Source: an uncultured Hyphomicrobiales bacterium
GTDB taxonomy: Bacteria > Pseudomonadota > Alphaproteobacteria > Rhizobiales > Ancalomicrobiaceae
NCBI GenBank assembly: GCA_903930435.1
Contig: CAIYYN010000065.1
Coordinates: 186,001 to 250,000 of the forward strand
Direction: 5' to 3'
Length of the DNA stretch: 64,000 nt
Numbering within the stretch: the stretch's first letter is position 1; each line of letters starts with the position of its first letter. Both the position numbers and the translations under genes were made by a program. A model generated the notes under the pieces. The model was not told where the DNA came from, did no database searches, and saw only the letters and a program-made list of their open reading frames with translations. Of this stretch, positions 8,709 to 16,388 are shown piece by piece.

Positions 8709-9989
8709 TCAGTGTGCGACAGCAGCGGCGGCAGCTTCATCGATCAGTCGGCCATCGCGATACCGTTCGAGCGTGAAGGCCGCGTTGATCGGGTGCGGTT
8801 CGTCCTTGGCAATCGTGTGGGCGAATACATGGCCCGATCCCGGCGTTGCCTTGAAGCCACCGGTTCCCCAGCCACAGTTGATGTAGAGACCCGGTACCGG
8901 CGTCTTGGCGAGGATCGGAGAACGATCGGGCGTCGTGTCGACGATGCCGCCCCAGTTGCGCAGCATCCGGACACGGCGGAACATCGGGAACAATTCGCAG
9001 ATCGCCTCGAGCGTGTGATTATCGATGTAAAGGCCACCGTTCTGGCTGTAGCTCACATATTGGTCGGTACCCGCGCCAATCACCAGATCGCCCTTGTCGG
9101 ACTGGGAGATATAGGCGTGGATCGTGTTCGACATCACGACCGTCGGGAAAACCGGCTTCAGCGGCTCGGAGACAAGTGCCTGCAACGGATAGCTCTCCAG
9201 AGGCATGCGCAGGCCCGCCATCCCCGCAACAACGGAGGTGTGCCCCGCAGCGACGATGCCAATCTTTCTGGTCTTGATATCTCCGCGCGTTGTCTCGACC
9301 GCTTCGACACGACCTGAGGCATCACGACGGATCGCCGTGACTTCACAGTTCTGGATGATATCGACCCCCAGCGCCGAGGCCGCACGCGCATAGCCCCAAG
9401 CAACCGCGTCATGACGTGCGACGCCGCCCTTGCGCTGCAATGCCCCGCCGAGAACGGGATAACGGATATTCTTGGAAATATTCAGCGGCGGGCAGAATTC
9501 CTTGCACTGCTCCGGCGTCAGCCATTCATTCTGGATCCCGGCCAACCGGTTTGCATGAATATGGCGTTGTGACACCTGGATGTCGTGCACGGTATGGGCC
9601 AGCATGAGCACGCCGCGCGCCGAATACATGACGTTATAGTTCAGCACCTGGCTCAGATCCTGCCAGAGATCGAGCGCATGGTCATAAAGGCCCGCTGATT
9701 CTTCCCAGAGATAGTTCGAGCGAACGATCGTGGTGTTTCGGCCTGTGTTACCGCCGCCAAGCCAGCCGCGTTCAACCACCGCCACGTTACGGATGCCATG
9801 CTCGGCAGCCAGGTAGTAGGCGGTTGCCAGCCCGTGTCCACCCGCGCCAATGATGACAACATCATAGGCCGGTTTCGGATCGGGATTGCGCCATTGTTGC
9901 GGCCAACCTGCGTTGGCGGCGAAAGCTTGGCGAAGCAGCGATACGAACGAAAAATGCAACGGCTGTACTCCGGCCTGTGATCGTCTCAT
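8709..9989 (-). CDS. soxB: sarcosine oxidase beta subunit
   Basis: The 426-aa flavoprotein is the catalytic subunit that binds FAD and carries covalent FMN. Seen: SLLRQAFAANAGWPQQWR near the N-terminus, the Rossmann motif VVIIGAGGHGLATAYYLA, and KGGVARHDAVAWGYA with the histidine used for covalent FMN attachment in characterised enzymes. The C-terminal part has YINCGWGTGGFKATPGSG. The start is uncertain: ATG at 9989 gives the family length; an ATG at 10007 adds six residues, and an upstream frame to 10118 is unlikely. First gene of the operon; two competing hairpins lie upstream (10084-10133). Confidence 0.94.
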   Translation of the reverse strand: MRRSQAGVQPLHFSFVSLLRQAFAANAGWPQQWRNPDPKPAYDVVIIGAGGHGLATAYYLAAEHGIRNVAVVERGWLGGGNTGRNTTIVRSNYLWEESAGLYDHALDLWQDLSQVLNYNVMYSARGVLMLAHTVHDIQVSQRHIHANRLAGIQNEWLTPEQCKEFCPPLNISKNIRYPVLGGALQRKGGVARHDAVAWGYARAASALGVDIIQNCEVTAIRRDASGRVEAVETTRGDIKTRKIGIVAAGHTSVVAGMAGLRMPLESYPLQALVSEPLKPVFPTVVMSNTIHAYISQSDKGDLVIGAGTDQYVSYSQNGGLYIDNHTLEAICELFPMFRRVRMLRNWGGIVDTTPDRSPILAKTPVPGLYINCGWGTGGFKATPGSGHVFAHTIAKDEPHPINAAFTLERYRDGRLIDEAAAAAVAH

Positions 9990-10083
9990 CGGAACGATAC
10001 GAACCATATCGAGATCTGGATGAACTCCATAGCGCACAAAGACATGGAAGTCGTCTTGTTGGTTTGCGACTCTGGTTGTCGAA

Positions 10084-10133
10084 TTTGGCCTGCCTTCCAT
10101 AAACAGGCCCGTTCGCATTTAGCTTTGGCCAAA
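10084..10133 (-). promoter_or_regulatory. possible competing hairpins in the soxB leader
   Basis: On the minus strand the leader of soxB contains ATTTGGCC ... GGCCTG ... CAGGCCAAAT. GGCCTG (10104-10109) can pair with CAGGCC (10087-10092), or ATTTGGCC can pair with GGCCAAAT using the same GGCC bases, so the two stems exclude each other. The site is about 95-145 nt before the soxB ATG. This layout is compatible with a leader-based switch, but it does not match a glycine riboswitch that I recognise and could be chance. Confidence 0.3.
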
Positions 10134-10262
10134 TACGCACAATCACACAGGCGTGAGTGGATTCGATATCGCTTCTTGAGGCATGGTCGCGATATGGTCA
10201 CATCGAAGCCTGTCCGGGCTGGGCCGCACAAGCGACTGGTTTAAAATCGAGGGGAACGAACC

Positions 10263-10706
10263 ATGGTGTTTTCAAAGAAGTTCGCATTAACGGCAGTCCT
10301 CGTTATGACAATGGCAGCTGGTGCCATCGCGCAATCGGACCCGATTGTCGCGCGCAAGGCCATGATGAAGTCCAATGGTGCGGCGATCGGCACTCTGGCC
10401 AAGATGGCCAAGGGCGAGGCACCTTTCGATGCCGCCGCAGCCAAACAGGCACTCGAGTCCTTGCACGGAGCGGCTGGCTTTGCCGACCTGTTCCCGGTGG
10501 GTTCCGATCAGGGAGACACGAAGGCCAAGGATACAATCTGGTCCGACAATGCAGGCTTCAAGGCAGCGCTCGCCAAGTTCATTGCAGCGGCAGACGCTCA
10601 GGCTGCCAATCCCCCGAAGGATGTCGATGGTGTGAAGGCCGCGCTCGCGGCCATCGGACCGACCTGTCAGGGTTGTCACCAGACTTACCGCAAGCCGCAG
10701 TCTTGA
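10263..10706 (+). CDS. cytochrome c'
   Basis: The 147-aa protein has a signal peptide (about residues 1-23, cleavage after AIA) and one heme c site CQGCH near the C-terminus (Cys135, Cys138, His139), the defining layout of class II cytochrome c'. Such proteins are periplasmic four-helix bundles that bind NO or act as electron carriers. The N-terminal part of the mature chain, DPIVARKAMMKSNGAAIGTLAKMAKG, fits the family. The gene is divergent from soxB and is followed on the same strand by a diheme cytochrome c, so the pair probably forms a small redox unit. Confidence 0.93.
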   Translation: MVFSKKFALTAVLVMTMAAGAIAQSDPIVARKAMMKSNGAAIGTLAKMAKGEAPFDAAAAKQALESLHGAAGFADLFPVGSDQGDTKAKDTIWSDNAGFKAALAKFIAAADAQAANPPKDVDGVKAALAAIGPTCQGCHQTYRKPQS

Positions 10707-10811
10707 TCGCAAATTGACCAGAGAGTGATTGTCTGTGACCAGCCTCACCTGCCCTGCAGTGGACGGACCACAGACAAGTTTCGAAATCCAGGGCGAAACG
10801 AGGTCAAGCTG

Positions 10812-11759
10812 ATGAAACGTGGTTTCCTCGCCCTGTTTGCGCTCGGACTGATCGGCTTGATCGGCTTCTGGTATCTCACGATCCCGACGCCGATCACGTC
10901 GACCGAATTGGCGCGTGCGATCACCAGTCACAAGCCGGATCTCGCCAACGGTGAACGCATTTTCAATATTGGCGGCTGCGTGTCGTGTCATGCAGCCAAA
11001 GGTGCCAAGGATGCTGATCGCCTGAAACTATTGGGCGGTCAGGCCTTCAAAACGCCCTTTGGAACCTTCCGGGCACCGAATATCTCGCAAGATCCCGACA
11101 CTGGCATAGGGCGTTGGTCAATTGGCGATATCGTCAATGCCGTCAAGCGCGGCGTTTCACTGGACGGCCAACACTATTATCCGGCCTTCCCCTACACGTC
11201 CTATGCCCGACTTGAGATGAACGATGCCCTTGATTTGGCCGCGTACCTGAAATCACTGCCCGCCGTCCCAAATCACGTTGCCGATCACGACCTGACATTT
11301 CCGTTCAATATCCGGCGTGGTCTTGGACTCTGGAAGCTGCTGTTCCTGAAAACGGAACCGGTTGTCGCCCTTGCAAATGCCTCTGAGGACGCACGTCGCG
11401 GACAATATCTGGTGGAGGGTCCGGGCCATTGCGGCGAATGCCACACGCCGCGCAACGCGATCGGCGGACCGGATCTCACCCGCTGGCTGGCCGGGGCACC
11501 TGTTCTCGACGGTGAAAATGGCCGAACGCCTGATATCACGCCCGCGCCGAAGGCTCTGGGCAATTGGTCAAGTTCCGATATCTCGGATTATCTCGCAAAC
11601 GGCATGACGCCGGATGGCGACTTTGCCGGAGGGGCGATGGCGGAAGTGGTCGGCAATCTGGGTCACATTCCAAAGTCTGATCGGGATGCAATCGCGGCCT
11701 ACCTGCGCGCCATCCCACCGCTGGACCCTGTTGTCGTGGCCAAGCCTGCTTCTAACTAG
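10812..11759 (+). CDS. membrane-anchored diheme cytochrome c
   Basis: The 315-aa protein starts with a hydrophobic segment (residues 4-23) that acts as uncleaved anchor or signal, followed by two cytochrome c domains. Heme sites are CVSCH (56-60) and CGECH (207-211). Methionine ligands are likely in the stretches after each domain. I chose the ATG at 10812, which has AGGTC upstream and starts MKRGFLALFALG; the frame is open further upstream, but that part does not look coded. It follows the cytochrome c' gene by ~105 bp and is probably co-transcribed. The electron donor and acceptor are not shown by the sequence. Confidence 0.9.
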   Translation: MKRGFLALFALGLIGLIGFWYLTIPTPITSTELARAITSHKPDLANGERIFNIGGCVSCHAAKGAKDADRLKLLGGQAFKTPFGTFRAPNISQDPDTGIGRWSIGDIVNAVKRGVSLDGQHYYPAFPYTSYARLEMNDALDLAAYLKSLPAVPNHVADHDLTFPFNIRRGLGLWKLLFLKTEPVVALANASEDARRGQYLVEGPGHCGECHTPRNAIGGPDLTRWLAGAPVLDGENGRTPDITPAPKALGNWSSSDISDYLANGMTPDGDFAGGAMAEVVGNLGHIPKSDRDAIAAYLRAIPPLDPVVVAKPASN

Positions 11760-11866
11760 AGAGACAGCTGCGGTGACAAACGGCAGCCCACGCTTTTGTT
11801 TATTGGCCACGCGTGATAAGCGCAGCAGTCGTGGAATTCCTGAATTGACCGGTGAAGAAGCTAGGC

Positions 11867-12652
11867 ATGATTGAGAAGTCGCGGCCCCGCATTGACAAGA
11901 TCGCCTTTGTCGCGAGCCAGTCCGAGGAAGCCGAAGCCGCACGGCAGCGGCTTGCAGACACCTATGGCTCCTTTACCCCTGAGGAAGCCAATGTGATCGT
12001 AGCGCTCGGCGGCGACGGCTTCATGCTTCAGACGCTGCACAAATATGTCAATTCCAACAAGCCAATTTACGGAATGCATCGCGGAACCGTTGGCTTTTTG
12101 ATGAATGAATTCCGCGTCGAAGGCCTTTTGTCACGTCTCGAAGTCGCCGAAATCTCGTCAATGCGTCCTCTGATCATGGAGGTCACTGGCCTTGATGGTC
12201 AAAAGTCCGAGGCTCGCGCCTTCAACGAGGTCTCGCTCTGGCGGCAGACCTATCAGGCGGCTAAGCTGAAAATTTCCATCGATGGTGTCATCCGGTTGCC
12301 GGAACTCGCGTGCGATGGGGTGATCGTCTCAACACCGGCCGGTTCAACGGCGTATAATCTCTCGGCACACGGACCGATCATTCCGCTTGGGGCTCCGCTT
12401 GTCGCCCTGACCCCGATCAGCCCCTTCCGCCCCCGTCGCTGGCGCGGTGCTCTGGTGCCTGACAGGGCTTTGTTCAGGATTGAAGTCCTGGAGCCTGAAA
12501 AGCGCCCCGTCAGCGCCGCAGCCGATCACAGCGAGATACGGGATGTGCAGGAGGTCGTCGTGCGGCAGGATCGTCGGGCTGAGAGCCTCATCATGTTTGA
12601 CCTTGATCACAATTGGGAAGAACGCATTCTGGATGAGCAATTTCACTACTAA
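11867..12652 (+). CDS. nadK: NAD kinase
   Basis: The 261-aa protein phosphorylates NAD to NADP in the cytosol. It shows the ATP-NAD kinase GGDG motif in [19 protein letters not shown], the [14 protein letters not shown] block, the [16 protein letters not shown] segment and [18 protein letters not shown]. The length is normal for the short alphaproteobacterial type. Start choice: ATG at 11867 has AAGCTAGG just upstream; a GTG at 11852 would add five residues. The gene is 107 bp after the cytochrome gene and precedes an HPt protein; no operon logic is obvious. Confidence 0.94.
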   Translation: MIEKSRPRIDKIAFVASQSEEAEAARQRLADTYGSFTPEEANVIVALGGDGFMLQTLHKYVNSNKPIYGMHRGTVGFLMNEFRVEGLLSRLEVAEISSMRPLIMEVTGLDGQKSEARAFNEVSLWRQTYQAAKLKISIDGVIRLPELACDGVIVSTPAGSTAYNLSAHGPIIPLGAPLVALTPISPFRPRRWRGALVPDRALFRIEVLEPEKRPVSAAADHSEIRDVQEVVVRQDRRAESLIMFDLDHNWEERILDEQFHY

Positions 12653-12757
12653 TTCGTGATTTGAAATTGATCCCGCGCAGATGGCAACGAAAATTTAAAG
12701 CCCGACGGTCATGATATGCGAGAAGATGCAGACCATTGATTTGACCTGGAGTGTCCT

Positions 12758-13306
12758 ATGGCCGCCAAAGCCGCTGCTAGCGCAGCTCAAAGCGATGAGC
12801 TGGTAGACGAATTTGATATTGGCGACGATGCGGAAATCATCTCGCCGAAGGTCGACTTGCGCCGCAAGGCAAAGGAGCGGCGGTCGCGACCAGGAGATGT
12901 TGACCCGGTTGCTGCAGCAGAGGCCGCTATGGCTGAAATGTCGCAGACATTCGCTGGCTGGATGGACACCGAGATCGATACGCTGACGGCTGCGTGGCAG
13001 GCATGCGTGGACTCAAACTTTGATGAAGCCAAGCGGAAAGATCTCTATCGTCGTGCCCACGACATCAAAGGGCAAGCAGCGACGCTTGGCTTTCCCGCCG
13101 CAGGTCAGGTGGCGGCAAGCCTCTGCCGCTTGCTCGATTCGGTGAAACCGGCTTCGCGGATTCCGGCCGAGCTCGTGGGCCAACATGCCCAGGCGGTCAG
13201 GGCAATCGCCAATGAGACCATCCAGAACGAACCGAATGCCATCGCTGACAAACTTGCGCAGCGGCTGACGACCGTCACCGAGGACTTTATCGGATCGCTG
13301 GCTTGA
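12758..13306 (+). CDS. HPt-domain phosphotransfer protein
   Basis: The 182-aa cytosolic protein has a charged N-terminal tail (1-50) rich in Asp/Glu then Lys/Arg (LRRKAKERRSR), followed by a histidine phosphotransfer domain. The phospho-acceptor is His101 in RRAHDIKGQAATLGF, and the following helix AASLCRLLDSV completes the motif. It should shuttle phosphoryl groups between a hybrid kinase and a response regulator encoded elsewhere. No kinase or receiver gene is next to it, so its partners are unknown. Confidence 0.85.
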   Translation: MAAKAAASAAQSDELVDEFDIGDDAEIISPKVDLRRKAKERRSRPGDVDPVAAAEAAMAEMSQTFAGWMDTEIDTLTAAWQACVDSNFDEAKRKDLYRRAHDIKGQAATLGFPAAGQVAASLCRLLDSVKPASRIPAELVGQHAQAVRAIANETIQNEPNAIADKLAQRLTTVTEDFIGSLA

Positions 13307-13434
13307 ATTTCGGCGCCTGACATCATCACATAGGCAAAATCGCCCGTTGCGACCCTTTGAATAACCGTTACAAAGCGTTTTCCGGTCGGCGTCCGGATGA
13401 AAGTTGTTAGCAGTTATTTTGGAGTTCATTGCCT

Positions 13435-14847
13435 ATGTCCACGATAATTCCGGTGATCCTGTGCGGTGGCTCTGGGTCGCGGCTATGGCCCGCATCGCGT
13501 GAGAGCTATCCAAAACAATTCCTGGCATTCTCCGGCGGAAAGTCCCTGTTCCAGGACACGATTGCGCGTGTGACGGGACCGGAGTTTGACAGGCCGATCA
13601 TTGTCACGGGATCGGATTACCGGTTTCTGGTCGCAGAGCAAGCCCGAGCCGCAGGTGTGAGAGCCGATCTCGTTCTCGAACCCATGCGCCGCGATTCATG
13701 CGCCGCGATCACCGCCGCTGCAGAGATCGCAGCCCAGAGGAATCCAGAGGCAATCGTTCTGGTTCTGGCGGCAGATCATGCCATTCCCAATACGTCCGAT
13801 TTCCTCGCTCATGTGCATCGCGGCCTGAGCGGTGCCCGAGCAGGCAGGATTGTGACATTCGGTATCCGCCCGACCGCACCTGCAACAGGTTATGGCTATA
13901 TTCGTCCGGGACAAGCGATTACCGGGACAGATGGTGTTGTGGCGATCGATGCCTTTGTCGAAAAGCCGGACGCCGCGACCGCCGAACGATACGTCACGGA
14001 GGGCTACCTCTGGAATTCGGGCAATTTCCTGTTCGGGGCCAAGGTATTTCTGTCCGAAGTCCGGAGATTGGCGCCTGATATTGCCGGACCGGTGGCAGAC
14101 GCAGTTAAACGCGCTGGCCGCGACCTCGATTTTCTGCGTCTCGATGTCGACTCCTTTGGCAAGGCCGTCAGCAAGTCCGTCGATTATGCCGTCATGGAGA
14201 AATCCTCGCTTGCAGCCGTCGTGCCATCGACATTCCAGTGGTCGGATATCGGTGCCTGGAACGCCATCTGGGAACTGGCGGACAAAGACGCGGACGGCAA
14301 TGCCGGGCAAGGCGATGCGATTTTTGTCAAGTCAACGAATTCCTATGTGAATTCACCGGATATCCTGACGGCATTGATCGGTGTCGACAATCTTGTCGTC
14401 GTAACAACCCGTGATGCCGTGCTGGTCGCGTCCAAGGACCGCAGCGAAGATGTGAAAAAGCTGGTCGCACAACTGACAGCCCAGAAGCGATCCGAGGCAA
14501 TCGAGCACGTTCGCAGCTATCGACCCTGGGGGTCATATGAGCGGATTGATCTCGGCGACCGCTATCAAGTGAAACGGATAACGGTCAATCCCGGTTCAAA
14601 ATTATCGCTGCAGAGCCATTTTCATCGGTCCGAACACTGGGTCGTCGTCTCCGGTACCGCTCGCGTGACTGTCGACGAGACGGTCAAGGTGCTGACGGAA
14701 AATCAATCGATCTATATTCCGCTCGGCGCTGTCCATCGCATGGAAAATCCTGGCCATATCCCGCTGGAACTGATCGAGGTCCAATCCGGCAGCTATCTGG
14801 CGGAAGACGACATCATCCGATACGAAGATATCTATAATCGCGATTGA
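13435..14847 (+). CDS. mannose-1-phosphate guanylyltransferase / mannose-6-phosphate isomerase
   Basis: The 470-aa bifunctional type II enzyme makes GDP-mannose for surface polysaccharide. The N-terminal nucleotidyltransferase domain (1-~290) starts PVILCGGSGSRLWPASRESY with the pyrophosphorylase signature, and FVEKPDAATAERYV marks the sugar-binding lysine. The C-terminal cupin domain (~360-470) has RPWGSYERIDLGDRY and SLQSHFHRSEHWVVVSGTA for the isomerase or metal-binding part. Start choice: GGAG at 13421 is 10 bases before ATG 13435; a TTG at 13429 is the other option. Family symbols used include algA, manC and noeJ; the specific polymer is not known here. Confidence 0.93.
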   Translation: MSTIIPVILCGGSGSRLWPASRESYPKQFLAFSGGKSLFQDTIARVTGPEFDRPIIVTGSDYRFLVAEQARAAGVRADLVLEPMRRDSCAAITAAAEIAAQRNPEAIVLVLAADHAIPNTSDFLAHVHRGLSGARAGRIVTFGIRPTAPATGYGYIRPGQAITGTDGVVAIDAFVEKPDAATAERYVTEGYLWNSGNFLFGAKVFLSEVRRLAPDIAGPVADAVKRAGRDLDFLRLDVDSFGKAVSKSVDYAVMEKSSLAAVVPSTFQWSDIGAWNAIWELADKDADGNAGQGDAIFVKSTNSYVNSPDILTALIGVDNLVVVTTRDAVLVASKDRSEDVKKLVAQLTAQKRSEAIEHVRSYRPWGSYERIDLGDRYQVKRITVNPGSKLSLQSHFHRSEHWVVVSGTARVTVDETVKVLTENQSIYIPLGAVHRMENPGHIPLELIEVQSGSYLAEDDIIRYEDIYNRD

Positions 14848-14886
14848 GGTGCGAGAAGCTGGCCTGCCCGGTTCATGCCGCCAGCC

Positions 14887-16236
14887 TCAGGCGGCCCGGG
14901 CTTCCGGGTAGACCGGGAACGCCACGGAATATTCTTCGACGTGCATAGGCGGCTCGACGCGGATCTCGTCTTCCCATTCGATCTCGACCGATTCGCTATC
15001 TGGCGCCTGAACTTCCTGATCGTCGGCAACCAGAATGAGTTCGTCAGCATCGACTTGTCCGGGTGCGGGCAGCAACAACGGTGGCCGCTTCTGGATTTCG
15101 GCGACAATCGCCCGCGCAGCGTCGCGAGCTGCCTCGGTTGCATACCGGCGTAACAACAGGATCAGATCATCCTCAGAAGCAATTGCGTTCTCGCGACATT
15201 TCGTCAAAACACGCTCGATGACCCTGGCTGCGAACCGGTGATCATCCGCATAATACGGGTTTCGGAATCCGTATTCAGCCGCGAGTTCACGCTGAACATC
15301 CAAGGCAGCGATGAACGCTGGAAACACGCGCTGCGGAAGTCCTGCCTTCGCCAGCAAGGCAGCGCAAGCCCCCTCCCGGCCCTCCTCGATCAGGCCTTCG
15401 ACCCGAGATCTCGACAATCCCGTCAACAAGGCAAGCGATTCCGCCAGAAACCGGACATAGCCTAACGTCACAGCCCGCAAAAGGAGGGCTGTCGTCAATT
15501 GTCCTGTCGTCCGCAGATGCTCGACAAGGCGCTGCAAGTCTTCGGCACTCGCAGCGGCGGCTATCTGGACCGTCGTCTTGTCCTTGGCCTCGGCGGCAAT
15601 AACCTGGGCACGATCACCGCCCAGACCGGTCTGACTAAGAGACATCGTCGCTTGTGACGCCGCGATTTCCGTCAGCAGGGAATGCCGAACCTCAATGGGC
15701 AGATAGGCACGCTGGAGCAGGGCATCCTGAAGATCGATGTCCGAGCCAAAACGTTCGCAAAGCCGCAACAGGCTGTAGACCGGGATCGACGCTGTCGGGT
15801 TATTGGCGAGGGTGGTGCATGCGCTGAGTTCGCCGACTTCTGCCAGTGCTGCCGATACGCCCGGCGAAAGCCACTGCCTCGACGCAATGGCCACCTGCCC
15901 CGAGGGGGTGCCGTTGGCAAGGAAGTCAACCAGTTCAGCCTCTATCAGGATTGGAGACTGTTCCAGAACAATTTCAGCAACTTCCGGCGGTCCGTCAGCC
16001 AACGCCAGGATCAGGTGGCGCGGGGCCGCCCGTGATGGCGCCATTACCTTGGCGATGGCAGCGGCAATTTCGGGGGCGGGATCATCGAGGAGCACCGTCA
16101 ACGTCGCCTCAAGCGCTTCCCGGTCATGATCATCAATCTCTGACACCAGAAAGGCGCGAGCCAGTGCAGCCGTTGCCTTTACACGCGATTCAAGCGACGC
16201 AGTCTGCGTCCATGTGAGAAACTGTTCGACAATCAT
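14887..16236 (-). CDS. DUF2336 domain-containing protein
   Basis: The 449-aa protein matches DUF2336, a HEAT-like helical repeat family of Alphaproteobacteria. Diagnostic parts: MIVEQFLTWTQTASLESRV at the start, RVKATAALARAFLVSEID, LLDDPAPEIAAAIAKVMA, APRHLILALADGPPEVAEIVL, and repeated A/L-rich helices to ~residue 380. The C-terminal tail (~400-449) is acidic (EIEWEDEIRV) and probably unstructured. I chose ATG 16236 because it matches the family start; an open frame runs 24 codons further. No catalytic residues are seen. It lies divergent to nothing obvious and precedes (3') the GDP-mannose gene convergently. Confidence 0.85.
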   Translation of the reverse strand: MIVEQFLTWTQTASLESRVKATAALARAFLVSEIDDHDREALEATLTVLLDDPAPEIAAAIAKVMAPSRAAPRHLILALADGPPEVAEIVLEQSPILIEAELVDFLANGTPSGQVAIASRQWLSPGVSAALAEVGELSACTTLANNPTASIPVYSLLRLCERFGSDIDLQDALLQRAYLPIEVRHSLLTEIAASQATMSLSQTGLGGDRAQVIAAEAKDKTTVQIAAAASAEDLQRLVEHLRTTGQLTTALLLRAVTLGYVRFLAESLALLTGLSRSRVEGLIEEGREGACAALLAKAGLPQRVFPAFIAALDVQRELAAEYGFRNPYYADDHRFAARVIERVLTKCRENAIASEDDLILLLRRYATEAARDAARAIVAEIQKRPPLLLPAPGQVDADELILVADDQEVQAPDSESVEIEWEDEIRVEPPMHVEEYSVAFPVYPEARAA

Positions 16237-16388
16237 TCCACTCACCGCACCTGGACAGTCCGAAATCATCGCCTCGGATGAGGTCATATCGGATATCCTG
16301 CACGGCAAGACTTAAGGATTGGTTCACCACAAAAAGAAACAACTGGTCAACCATATGACGATGGCTGACACGCTATTTCAACGCGCGA

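Noticed and set aside
8342..8740. Upstream extension of soxA
   Set aside because: The extra 133 codons lie over soxD in another frame and do not resemble SoxA; the ATGA overlap with soxD gives the real start.
10084..10133. Glycine riboswitch upstream of soxB
   Set aside because: The known glycine aptamer core is not present; only competing stems are seen.
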